The notes beneath the pieces were generated by a model. That model saw nothing but the letters and a program-made list of their open reading frames with translations, searched no databases and was not told the origin of the DNA. Source: a virus. Taken from it: DNA of 64,000 bases. The position numbers and the translations under genes were made by a program. Every line of letters begins with the position of its first letter. Positions within the stretch are counted from its first letter, which is position 1. Positions 26,501-33,250 of this stretch are shown here, in pieces. The stretch is taken from the IMG/VR virus record IMGVR_UViG_3300031787_000052, positions 20,770-84,769 of that record. One strand, given 5' to 3'.

Positions 26501-27321
26501 GTAGGGGTTGGAGTTGGTGTTGGGGTGCTACTTGGCAAAACACAATCCCCGCTTTGTGAACAAGTTGAATAATCTGTAAAAAACGTACTAGAGAATGATA
26601 ATGGTGTGAATACATTACTATAACTAAAATTATTTTGACTGTAATTCAATAGTACCGGAATACTAAACCCATCTATAGTTTCCGATGGATTGTTACAGAT
26701 ATAATAAATTCCACTTCCAGTAATTGCAGAGGTTATAATACCCTCGGAACAATCATAATACACTAAATTAACAACACCATTTGCAGTTGTTTCAGTATTA
26801 CCGCTAGCTCTATTGATATCTAACTGGGTAATATCAACAAAGTAACAAAAACAACCATTATTCGTAGGTGTTGGGGTTAAGGTTGGTGTTACCGTATTAG
26901 TTGGTGTCTCCGTATTAGTTATTGTTGGAGTTTGTGTATTGGTTGGAGTTTGTGTGAGTGTTTCAGTAACCGTCGGGGTAATAGTTGGGGTAATACTAAT
27001 AGTTGGGGTGATTGTAGGTGTTTCAGTAATAGTTGGGGTGATTGTAGGGGTAATCGTTGGTGTTATCGATATTGTAGGGGTTGGGGTGGTTATAATACTA
27101 CATAAAACAGTTTCTAATCTTTCACATCCGTCCGCGGTTATTATTTTAACACCAACCGCCGCCGAGTCTTGGAAAACTATAGGGACATTAAGTGTAATAA
27201 TCGGGGGAACAAAGTTATTTACTATAGCAACTTCGACACAATTATCGCCGTAAATATCACATATGTATATTATGAATGGAGGATTAACACCCGATATGTT
27301 AAATAAACTTATAGTATCCAT
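22876..27321 (-). CDS. Modular Thr-Pro-linker adhesin with terminal VWA-like domain, 1481 aa
   Basis: Second giant adhesin, 13 bases upstream of the 3782-aa gene. Order: an N-terminal beta domain (1-75) related to the stand-alone protein at 29660-29875; linker; two adjacent long C-type domains (nt about 26520-26860 and 26170-26495), both opening NNGCFCYFV and clearly paralogous; a linker of about 260 residues; a standard C domain (about 25175-25385); an F domain (about 24790-25035); linker with the CVDC insert (about 24265-24320), nearly identical to that of the 3782-aa protein; a second F domain (about 23690-23945); linker; and a C-terminal domain of about 230 residues with a MIDAS-type DDSGS. 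There is no membrane anchor or signal peptide. A virion surface role is inferred. Shared modules show that the two genes have exchanged or duplicated parts. Confidence 0.75.
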   Translation of the reverse strand: MDTISLFNISGVNPPFIIYICDIYGDNCVEVAIVNNFVPPIITLNVPIVFQDSAAVGVKIITADGCERLETVLCSIITTPTPTISITPTITPTITPTITETPTITPTISITPTITPTVTETLTQTPTNTQTPTITNTETPTNTVTPTLTPTPTNNGCFCYFVDITQLDINRASGNTETTANGVVNLVYYDCSEGIITSAITGSGIYYICNNPSETIDGFSIPVLLNYSQNNFSYSNVFTPLSFSSTFFTDYSTCSQSGDCVLPSSTPTPTPTPTVTNNGCFCYFVNISAIDLANAINNTNPSFDGVVNILYIDCKGVLQRLTISSPGITVICNNVQSSINSFGIDVYITYSNNDESYNNRNDIIQSFYTTDNTNCTEASSCVPPTPTSTKTPTATPTGTATITPTNTLTQTQTPTTTSTSTQTPTATPSPFPSRTPSNSPTPTVTPTVTPSLTVSGFPTETPTSTQTPTVTPTVTQTPTNTLTSTPTVTETPTNTVTQTLSPTSTVTSTSTQTQTQTPTETVTNTPTVTQTQTQTVTITESPTNTPTITESPTNTPTITSTPTETSTPTSTNTNTPTSTSTLTVTPTTTQTVASTNTPTQTPTATVTETQTPTPTNTNTSTPTNTNTSTPTNTVTVTETKTPTPTKTPINCNCIEFFAAAGGAVISYNKCDGTSVTNLFVPGGSTVKDCIINEEYTITSGVIVTNFGSCIDNSCPTPTPTPTTTETPTNTVTPTPTTTETPTSTETPTNTVTPTPTITVTPTKTEFKPLNLWFSGCCQPGQIIQLYEVPGEIGQTIIEGDVYYIESPQFKGCATNIAQTLTDLQYLYLNITNQFTCQDCIDSNPCPTSTPTPTPTETPTQTPTQTPTTTQTPTETNTPTVTQTQTSTITSTPTNTVTNTQTQTVTQTVTVTETITSTPTQTNTTTNTPTQTSTVTNTSTPTSTETSTPTPTNTTTSTPTTTETPTPTPTPTTTQTPTITSTSTQTPTVTPTNTITVTPSTIFCVDCVESGYTYVFSCAPTPSITKTPSVTPTITYTPTVTPTNTSTPTKTPTPTQTNTVTVTITKTSTPTNTTTVTNTTTQTPTPTETPTATVTSTQTPTVTVTSTSTQTPTNTQTPTTTQTPTPSITEYKPSFRHFSACCSPHIVFRVYEIPGLTATTIVEGNIYYIETGVFSGCATSIAEVFTPNNYLFVGVTAQTDCDECTFSNPCPTPTPTQTPTQTETPTQTPTPTQTQTSSPTNTPTLTPTPTKTPAPTCDLIVTLVNTESISSNTEINIWYDDSGSMGSTRAPLEQMIAPGGILETCLIGVYNNDITLYNERVQFFTMQTGPLGNVNERFVACLATSRNAGRAVDTSVDLVINLVFQDESGGAYVTGGTFTPTTVLDPDYGTDVTTLRNLLSSIDYGLRGVVFAVINEGQPTFQDLVQTTFVNAGIYSPPNNLSDYYLTNLNYQLGINDGDTSTYYYNLIISTLNSLGIVTPGC
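25385..26170 (-). repeat. Longest Thr-Pro linker in the 1481-aa adhesin
   Basis: About 260 residues of almost uninterrupted Thr-x alternation (TPT, TQT, TNT, TVT, TST, TET), broken only near 25960-26040 by a short Pro/Ser/Phe-rich stretch ([13 protein letters not shown]). The coding strand is almost free of G and T, giving the plus strand its GT-only look. The period is 6 bp. Confidence 0.9.
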
Positions 27322-27343
27322 CTTTAACTACCAAACGTTTTCT

Positions 27344-27351
27344 TATAAATA
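27344..27351 (-). promoter_or_regulatory. TATTTATA motif, possible late promoter element
   Basis: TATTTATA on the minus strand, 22 bases before the ATG of the 1481-aa adhesin, in a 63-base A/T-rich gap that also contains AACGTTTG (one mismatch to TAnnTTTG). It belongs to the recurring motif set described in the findings. Confidence 0.3.
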
Positions 27352-27384
27352 ATTAATTAATCGTTTTATGTTGGTTTATTTGTT

Positions 27385-29658
27385 CTAATAACATATCGAA
27401 CATGAGTAATTACTTATTATTCCTCCACCAAAAGATATCATAGTCGGAGTTATTGCACCTCCTGATGATGAAAGGGCTTTGATGTATTGGAAAGGAGGTA
27501 TGGGTGTTGTACAGGTTGAGTTTATGTACAACTGAGAACCAGGTATTAAAAAGTCGCTCGGAGAATACATAGTCGTATTGGCAGGTAGTGGGTATAACGC
27601 AGAAACAGCCGGATGGTAACATATATTACATGGTCCTGTTGATACTATAACCGTATGGGGTTTACACGCTTGTATTGGTGCCGATTGTGGTGCTTTAGTA
27701 GGTGTTGGAGTTCTTGTAGGCGTTAAACTAGGTGGTGGTGGTTGGGGTGGGGCCGTTTGTGTATTGGATGAGCACTTACTACAGTCGGTATATAAAACAT
27801 TATTGATTATCGAAAATGCGTTTGTAGTATATGTGATTGTATTATAATTAGGGTTAGATGTATTACAAACAGATGTTACACTAACTAGCTCCCAACAAGT
27901 ATTCGCGAATTGTCCCGCATTACCTACTTTGAATACAGTACCTATTGATTGATTTGAGATTGCCGGCATTGGTTGACAAACTCTTGTGTAAGTACCACAT
28001 CTTTCATACGTATAATATAATACTTGTTTAGAAGGGGTAACGGTTGGGCTTTGTGATGGTGCCGGTGGTGCTGGTTTATTAGATGACGAAGTTAATGTAA
28101 TTGTTGGGGTTATTGATGGTGTTGGTGTTGGGGTCGGGGTAAGTATTCCTAAACAATTAGTACATTCACCTAAATTAGAATACCCTATCAAATTAGAGAT
28201 AAGAGTAACATTACTACTTCCTATAATGTTTTGGTTTATACCGACGAAAGAAACACACTTTCTTATTCCGTCAATATTCGCCTGATAAATCATAAACTTT
28301 TCTAAAGTGCCACCTTCAGGCCTTGAGAGTGAATTAGTTGTGTAATATGTTAATCCATTGTAACAATCTTGAAATTCTAAACTTACCGGACAGTCTATAA
28401 CAGAATTTATAGTATTAAAGGTAACGTCACCCAAAAATCCACATCCTCGGGTAATCGTTTCAGGTAATGTAGGAGTTTGGGTCGGTGTTGGTGTTTGTGT
28501 TGGAGTGTAAGACGAAATTGAGGCATTAACCGATAATGGGCAGAATACTGTTGCGGTGGGAGTTTGAGTTGGTGTTGGGGAACATGGAGGTATAATTGTA
28601 AAACATGAAATGGTACAGGGGTCAAAAGTATATCCTACAGGACATGTATATCCACTGGCCAGATATTGACCTGATAAATTCTGCACTATAGTCGCCTCTG
28701 TTTGGCCAGCGGATGTGAATATTATATCCAAATCAGAAACTTGGGTTGCTCCGGTCAATTCATCAATAGTGTTGTTATAAATTTCGCAACCAAACGCACC
28801 GGAAGCCCCATTATTTAATCCAAATAATTCAACAACATGGTCTCCTGCAGTTAATGTTATTGGATATACATGCCAAAAAATAAAGGCAAATGTATCACCA
28901 TCATAAGGTCCGCTTATTGTATTTACAATAGTTTGACCATCAATAGAGATTCTAAAATTATTGTCCCCCGCTAATCCAACCCAATAAGTTTTAGTTTCAG
29001 AAACATTTATACAAACAGTAAATCCTAACCAAGTGTCGTAAGGTCTATCATTAGGTTGATTGGTCCACAATCCAGTTCTATTTAATGGCCCATCAGTAGA
29101 ATCAATTCTTTTCCACACCGGTTGAGTTGTAGAAACCGCCAAATATATATTACCGGGACTAGTACCATTAAAATTAAAAGGGCTATGGAATATTGTACCT
29201 TGATTAGTATAAACAATATCAGTATCAGGTTCAAATTCAATTGTTGAAGTTGGTGAAGTCGCAGAAATTGTTATTTTATCACCACATTGAGGTGTAGGTG
29301 GTGGTGTGGGTGATGGTACATCGCAATTGAATATAGCATCAAAATCAATTATATTACAAGGGTTAACAGGTGGTGGGGGTTCTGGTGGGGGACAAGTTCC
29401 GTTGGTAAAATAATCATCACAAAAATCAGGACAAGTTCTGTAACATGACTTACCGCTCAAAAAACATTGTCCATCAATATAATCAGAAAGACACCATCCG
29501 TTATCACTTAAAAAAATTACATATCCGTTTGTATTACCTATATAATAGTAGTTACCATTATAACTTCCTGACCTAGTATAGGTGTCGTCCCATTGTGGAA
29601 ATCCTGTATCATAGACGCATAGGGTTGTATATGCACAAGGTGTTGTTGGTGCTGCCAT
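27385..29658 (-). CDS. Cys-rich modular structural protein, possible PA14/lectin-like domain
   Basis: A 757-aa protein made of several Cys-rich domains joined by short Pro-rich linkers ([34 protein letters not shown]). The N-terminal 90 residues hold at least eight Cys (SGKSCYRTCPDFCDDYF). Residues about 125-310 form a beta-rich domain (TYWVGLAGDNNFRISIDGQT, then ITLTAGDHVVELFGLNNG), a pattern seen in PA14/GLEYA-type sugar-binding domains; this is a resemblance, not proof. Further small Cys domains follow (CGTYTRVCQPMP; CNICYHPAVSALYPLPANT), and the protein ends CSICY. No signal peptide. It lies between the 71-aa protein and the 1481-aa adhesin, so it probably belongs to the same surface assembly. 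Confidence 0.65.
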   Translation of the reverse strand: MAAPTTPCAYTTLCVYDTGFPQWDDTYTRSGSYNGNYYYIGNTNGYVIFLSDNGWCLSDYIDGQCFLSGKSCYRTCPDFCDDYFTNGTCPPPEPPPPVNPCNIIDFDAIFNCDVPSPTPPPTPQCGDKITISATSPTSTIEFEPDTDIVYTNQGTIFHSPFNFNGTSPGNIYLAVSTTQPVWKRIDSTDGPLNRTGLWTNQPNDRPYDTWLGFTVCINVSETKTYWVGLAGDNNFRISIDGQTIVNTISGPYDGDTFAFIFWHVYPITLTAGDHVVELFGLNNGASGAFGCEIYNNTIDELTGATQVSDLDIIFTSAGQTEATIVQNLSGQYLASGYTCPVGYTFDPCTISCFTIIPPCSPTPTQTPTATVFCPLSVNASISSYTPTQTPTPTQTPTLPETITRGCGFLGDVTFNTINSVIDCPVSLEFQDCYNGLTYYTTNSLSRPEGGTLEKFMIYQANIDGIRKCVSFVGINQNIIGSSNVTLISNLIGYSNLGECTNCLGILTPTPTPTPSITPTITLTSSSNKPAPPAPSQSPTVTPSKQVLYYTYERCGTYTRVCQPMPAISNQSIGTVFKVGNAGQFANTCWELVSVTSVCNTSNPNYNTITYTTNAFSIINNVLYTDCSKCSSNTQTAPPQPPPPSLTPTRTPTPTKAPQSAPIQACKPHTVIVSTGPCNICYHPAVSALYPLPANTTMYSPSDFLIPGSQLYINSTCTTPIPPFQYIKALSSSGGAITPTMISFGGGIISNYSCSICY

Positions 29659-29659
29659 G

Positions 29660-29875
29660 TTATAAATTCAATGTTTGAAACGTTTCACAACCACCATTTG
29701 TTGTTATTTTTAAGTTAAAAGAAACTTGACCATTGAATATATCAGGAATTGCGAAACTATAAGGTGCCGAGGTGATTGTATCGATAAACACACAAGATGT
29801 TGTTGGGTTATCACATAAATAAATATTAAATGGACTTTGACCTGATAATTCGTTGATAATAACTTCAGTTGGCAT
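29660..29875 (-). CDS. Stand-alone copy of the adhesin N-terminal domain
   Basis: A 71-aa beta-rich protein. Its plan (ELSGQSPFNIYLCDNPTTSC, a hydrophobic strand, NLKITTNGGCETFQTL) matches the first 75 residues of the 1481-aa adhesin ([14 protein letters not shown], then [14 protein letters not shown]). So the N-terminal module exists both free and fused. It may be the docking domain of the adhesin and this gene a partner or cap. It is the first minus-strand gene after the divergent gap and ends one base before the 757-aa gene starts. Confidence 0.6.
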   Translation of the reverse strand: MPTEVIINELSGQSPFNIYLCDNPTTSCVFIDTITSAPYSFAIPDIFNGQVSFNLKITTNGGCETFQTLNL

Positions 29876-29961
29876 TATGAATTTTTTATATTCATAAATA
29901 TAATAGGTTGATAAAACTTGTGAAGGTTGATTGTATCTAATTTATCCCTTATTTTTACCTG
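29876..29961. promoter_or_regulatory. Divergent intergenic region
   Basis: The 86 bases separate the adhesin cluster (minus) from the primase island (plus), so both promoters must lie here or inside the flanking genes. The minus side has TATTTATG at 29893-29900, 17 bases before the ATG at 29875. The plus side has only an imperfect TAAAACTTG (one mismatch to TAnnTTTG) with no well-placed TTG upstream. Confidence 0.4.
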
Positions 29962-30864
29962 ATGTCAGATGAAAAAGAAATATTGGTTGAATTATTGAGA
30001 GAAATCCTTGGTGATGAGAGACATCACTACGAACACCGAGGACAAATCTCCTTTAATTGCCCCGTATGTGACGAAGAGAGAAACAAAGGTAACCTCGAAA
30101 TCAATTACTTACAACACGTATATAAATGTTGGAGTTGTGCTGAAACCAATAGTACCCACGGCTCACTCGGTAAACTTATTGACATCTACGGAAACAAGAA
30201 ACATAAGAAGGTCTACAAACTTTTTCAACCTGAGGACACCAAACCAAAGGAAAAACCAAAACAAAAGTTAAGATTGCCTGAAAGTTTTGTTATGTTTAAA
30301 GATTCTAACCCAATCTATCCTGTATATAAACAAGCGTATAATTACCTGAAAACTAGAGGAATAACTGACGAGATTATCGAAAGGTATTCAATAGGGTTCT
30401 GTGATAACGGTAGTCATGCCGGTAGGGTTATCGTACCTTCATATGATATTGAGGGTGAGTTGAATTATTATATTGCAAGAAGTTGGGACCCAAAGTCGAG
30501 AGCCAAATACAAAAATCCCCAAGCCGAGAAGGATAAGATAATCTTCAATCAACACCTAATAGATTGGAAAAAGGATATCTATCTTGTTGAGGGCGTGTTC
30601 GATGGATTTTTCTTACCTAACAGTATTCCGATGCTTGGAAAGCACATGAGTGAGTTGTTGTTTAACACTCTATATGATAAGGTTAAAAAGAATATTATAA
30701 TCGCTTTGGATGGTGACGCCTATGATAACGCGGTTAAATTATACCGTGAGCTTAATGGTGGTAAATTGTACGGAAAAATAAAAATTGTTCATCTACCTAA
30801 AGATAAAGACGTGTGTGATTTGAAGGGTCAGATAGATGAATATTATGTTCAAATTAAAGATTAA
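29962..30864 (+). CDS. gp61: DNA primase, gp61/DnaG-like
   Basis: A 300-aa primase that makes RNA primers for lagging-strand synthesis with the gp41-like helicase encoded at 61337-62719. It has a zinc-binding domain with Cys33, Cys36, Cys56 and Cys59 (CPVC and CWSC), as in CHC2-type primases, and a catalytic core with a TOPRIM fold: VEGVFDGFF (about 211-219, catalytic Glu) and IIALDGDAYDNA (about 246-257, metal Asp pair). The linker is basic (KPKEKPKQKLR). Length is near T4 gp61 (342 aa). It heads the plus-strand island; the next gene begins immediately after its stop. Confidence 0.9.
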   Translation: MSDEKEILVELLREILGDERHHYEHRGQISFNCPVCDEERNKGNLEINYLQHVYKCWSCAETNSTHGSLGKLIDIYGNKKHKKVYKLFQPEDTKPKEKPKQKLRLPESFVMFKDSNPIYPVYKQAYNYLKTRGITDEIIERYSIGFCDNGSHAGRVIVPSYDIEGELNYYIARSWDPKSRAKYKNPQAEKDKIIFNQHLIDWKKDIYLVEGVFDGFFLPNSIPMLGKHMSELLFNTLYDKVKKNIIIALDGDAYDNAVKLYRELNGGKLYGKIKIVHLPKDKDVCDLKGQIDEYYVQIKD

Positions 30865-31272
30865 ATGTTTTTAACAAGGAAACGTAAGATTAAAGTTGGG
30901 AATTTGAAATTCACCAAAAAAACTGAATTTGATGAGTCAAAGACGGAATTGGTTGATGATTTATCAAATAAAAAATTTGATGAAACTAAAGGTAGAATAC
31001 TAGTAGATAGAAAAAATAAAATTATGGATGGTCACCATAGAGTTCATTTACTGAAGGAACATTACGGTGATGACCATATTGTAACCGTTGAAAAACTACT
31101 TGTACATAAAATAACATATTATGCCATTGTTTTCAGTTTAGCTCACATCTTAATGGATTTGATGACAATAATTGAAGGCATTTGGTATATGCCAAAAAAA
31201 ATTAAAAATGGAATTAAAGAAATTATCAGAAGAAATAAGGGAAATATTACACAAAAGACGGAAGGAGATTGA
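30865..31272 (+). CDS. ParB/sulfiredoxin-like domain protein with membrane segment
   Basis: A 135-aa protein. Residues 44-72 (GRILVDRKNKIMDGHHRVHL) carry the ParB/Srx-type motif in which GHHR binds nucleotide or metal. The full N-terminal ParB box is present only in shortened form. A hydrophobic segment (about 85-108, YYAIVFSLAHILMDLM) and a basic tail follow. The start codon directly follows the primase stop. T4-like phages often carry such orphan ParB-like genes of unknown role. The 3' end overlaps the exonuclease gene by 65 bases. Confidence 0.65.
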   Translation: MFLTRKRKIKVGNLKFTKKTEFDESKTELVDDLSNKKFDETKGRILVDRKNKIMDGHHRVHLLKEHYGDDHIVTVEKLLVHKITYYAIVFSLAHILMDLMTIIEGIWYMPKKIKNGIKEIIRRNKGNITQKTEGD

Positions 31273-32062
31273 TTTAACTTTCATAGAAGAGGAACACAAA
31301 TACTTTATGAAAGATTTGAGTGGTGAAATTAAAGGTGACTTCCCTTCAGTATCTAAACTATTAAAAAAGTTTTACGAGGAATTTCCCGCAGAGGAGATAT
31401 CACTAAAGAAAGCAAAAGGTGATATTATTGAGCAACAACGATTACTTGCCGAGTGGAAAGCCGCTGGTGATTACTCAACCAATATGGGTAGTAGGGTCCA
31501 TTTTTTCTTGGAGAAAAAAATACTTGAAATGTTTGGACATGACAAGGAGGTTAGGGAACCTATGTTTGAGTGTGATTTTACTCAAACACTAAAGGGGGAT
31601 AGTATGATTAATGCCGGAACCAATTACCTCAAACTTATGAGAGAACGAGGTGCTGAACTTTTGGATACGGAGATTGTTTTGGGTGACCCGGGTCTTGGAT
31701 ATACTGGACAACCTGATAAAGTTTGGTTAATTGAAAGTAGGGATAAAAAAAGTGTTGGTATTATCATAACAGATTGGAAGACAAACAAGCCAAAAAATTT
31801 TGAGGAGAACCAATTTACCAAAAGAATGAAGTCCCCATTTCAAAAACATCCCGATAATGCGTTAGGACACTACTTCTTACAGCTACCATTTTATGGAAAG
31901 TTACTTAAGGAAATGTTAAAAGGGTCAAAGTATGAGGATATTAAAATTTTTGGTTGTATCATTGTGTTACTGAAAGAAAATTCCGATTTCGAGGAGTTCA
32001 GAGTACCCCAAGATGTCCTCGATACGGTGTTTTCTATGGATATTAGACAATATTTATCTTAA
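31208..32062 (+). CDS. PD-(D/E)XK exonuclease, RecB/Cas4-like
   Basis: I use the ATG at 31208 (MELKKLSEEIREIL, 284 aa), which follows an A-rich stretch; a longer frame starts with TTG at 31172 and only adds translation of the neighbour's overlapped end. An N-terminal region (FPSVSKLLKKFY, NMGSRVHFFLE) is followed by the nuclease core: GYTGQPDKVWLI (Asp) and GIIITDWKTNK (Asp-x-Lys near 188-190), then a helix with HYFLQLPFYGKLL, the Q-x-x-x-Y motif of RecB-family nucleases. It probably processes DNA ends during recombination or replication. It overlaps the ParB-like gene by 65 bases. Confidence 0.82.
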   Translation: MELKKLSEEIREILHKRRKEIDLTFIEEEHKYFMKDLSGEIKGDFPSVSKLLKKFYEEFPAEEISLKKAKGDIIEQQRLLAEWKAAGDYSTNMGSRVHFFLEKKILEMFGHDKEVREPMFECDFTQTLKGDSMINAGTNYLKLMRERGAELLDTEIVLGDPGLGYTGQPDKVWLIESRDKKSVGIIITDWKTNKPKNFEENQFTKRMKSPFQKHPDNALGHYFLQLPFYGKLLKEMLKGSKYEDIKIFGCIIVLLKENSDFEEFRVPQDVLDTVFSMDIRQYLS

Positions 32063-32080
32063 CACTAAAAACTAAAAACT

Positions 32081-32647
32081 ATGAAAAAACTAACTTATTT
32101 ATTGGCGGGCACATTTTTATCTGTTATTGTTTATGCCTCTTTGGTAACTAAACCTATTAAACCAAAACCACAGAACAATGCCGAAAAAATGTATTCGGCA
32201 ATTATTTTATACGCCGACTCATTTAACATTCCCATTCATATTGCTTTCAACGTAGCAAGAATTGAGACCGGATATCGAGGACCTCATCATAAAGATTATA
32301 ACCATAAACAAGTTTCAAGTGCAGGTGCGGTTGGGGCCATGCAGATTATGCCACAATACGCTTCTTATTTTGCCGGATTTCCTGTTAAACGTCAGGAGCT
32401 TAAAGATAGTATTGAGCTAAACGTATATGTGTCTATGAGGTGTTTATCTTTACATTATAAGAAATATAAGGATTGGAAAAAGGTTTTGGGAACATACAAC
32501 ACGGGAAAACCGGTTATCAACGCATACGCTAGAAATGGAGTGGTGCAGAATTACCAAGATTTTTGGGTAAAACCAAAGAATGTTGTTACCAATAATGATA
32601 CAATTATCTTGGATGAAGAAATCCCTATTCTTTTTACAATGTGGTAA
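32081..32647 (+). CDS. Lytic transglycosylase (SLT domain) with signal anchor
   Basis: A 188-aa peptidoglycan hydrolase. A hydrophobic N-terminal segment (residues 4-21) acts as signal peptide or anchor. The SLT core has the catalytic Glu62 in VARIETGYRG, the SAGAVGAMQIMP motif (80-91), and LGTYNTGKPVINAYA (near 137-151), equivalent to the AYNAGPG motif. It could be the endolysin, a tail-associated lysozyme used at entry, or both. It is the last gene of the plus-strand island and ends directly against the convergent RuvC-like gene with no space for a terminator. Confidence 0.88.
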   Translation: MKKLTYLLAGTFLSVIVYASLVTKPIKPKPQNNAEKMYSAIILYADSFNIPIHIAFNVARIETGYRGPHHKDYNHKQVSSAGAVGAMQIMPQYASYFAGFPVKRQELKDSIELNVYVSMRCLSLHYKKYKDWKKVLGTYNTGKPVINAYARNGVVQNYQDFWVKPKNVVTNNDTIILDEEIPILFTMW

Positions 32648-33247
32648 TTACCAAATACTTTCTTGTTTCATATATCCTAACACGCAACAATACGCATCAG
32701 ATTGGTCAAAATTTTCCTTTTTGAGCGTATTGTTTCTTGTGTATTGCCATTGAATTTGAGGTTCTCTCTTGGCCACCAAGTCCCAAATTATTTGTTTCTT
32801 ATCACAATCTTTAGGATATCCTCCGAATAGGACGTATTTGTTTTTGTCGTTTTGTCTAACTAGTTCAGGAAACGCCGATTTACGTGAATTATATGTTGAT
32901 ATAAATTCCGGTACAATACCTAACACATCATATATCTCTTTAGTTATAAGTGTGTTATATCTTAAAAGTGTCTGAATGGTATAAACATTATTAGAGTTTA
33001 ATAATGGTTCTTCTATAATTACATTTGTAATTCCAAGACCTACATACTTTTCTAGTTTTGTTCTGAAAATTTCACTTTTCAAAAGGAGTTCTTTGATTTT
33101 ATTATCCTCTTTTGGTTTAGGAATTGGTGATATGTGAGTTAATTCTAGTAATTGTTTTGTCTGAATATCAAACAAGGCCCACCCTATTGTTTTCGTGCTC
33201 ACATCTAATCCAAGAACTTTTGGACTTTCCTTTAATGTTTGTTTCAT
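32648..33247 (-). CDS. RuvC-like Holliday junction nuclease
   Basis: A 199-aa RNase H-fold nuclease. The acidic motifs of the RuvC family are in place: VLGLDVSTKTIGWALFD (Asp15), NVIIEEPLL (Glu79/80) and FDQSDAYCCVLGY (Asp181 and Asp184). Such enzymes cut branched DNA before packaging. T4 uses an unrelated resolvase, gp49 (endonuclease VII), so this is a likely functional replacement; that is inference. It follows the 801-aa structural gene by three bases on the minus strand, and converges end-to-end with the transglycosylase gene. Confidence 0.85.
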   Translation of the reverse strand: MKQTLKESPKVLGLDVSTKTIGWALFDIQTKQLLELTHISPIPKPKEDNKIKELLLKSEIFRTKLEKYVGLGITNVIIEEPLLNSNNVYTIQTLLRYNTLITKEIYDVLGIVPEFISTYNSRKSAFPELVRQNDKNKYVLFGGYPKDCDKKQIIWDLVAKREPQIQWQYTRNNTLKKENFDQSDAYCCVLGYMKQESIW

Positions 33248-33250
33248 AGA

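Noticed and set aside
8941-27321. Diversity-generating retroelement diversifying the adhesins
   Set aside because: No reverse transcriptase, no template repeat and no C-type lectin or similar variable domain were found in the window. One could still lie elsewhere in the genome.
31172-31207. TTG start at 31172 for the exonuclease
   Set aside because: The extra 12 residues are only out-of-frame translation of the ParB-like gene, and an ATG at 31208 follows an A-rich stretch typical of starts in this genome.
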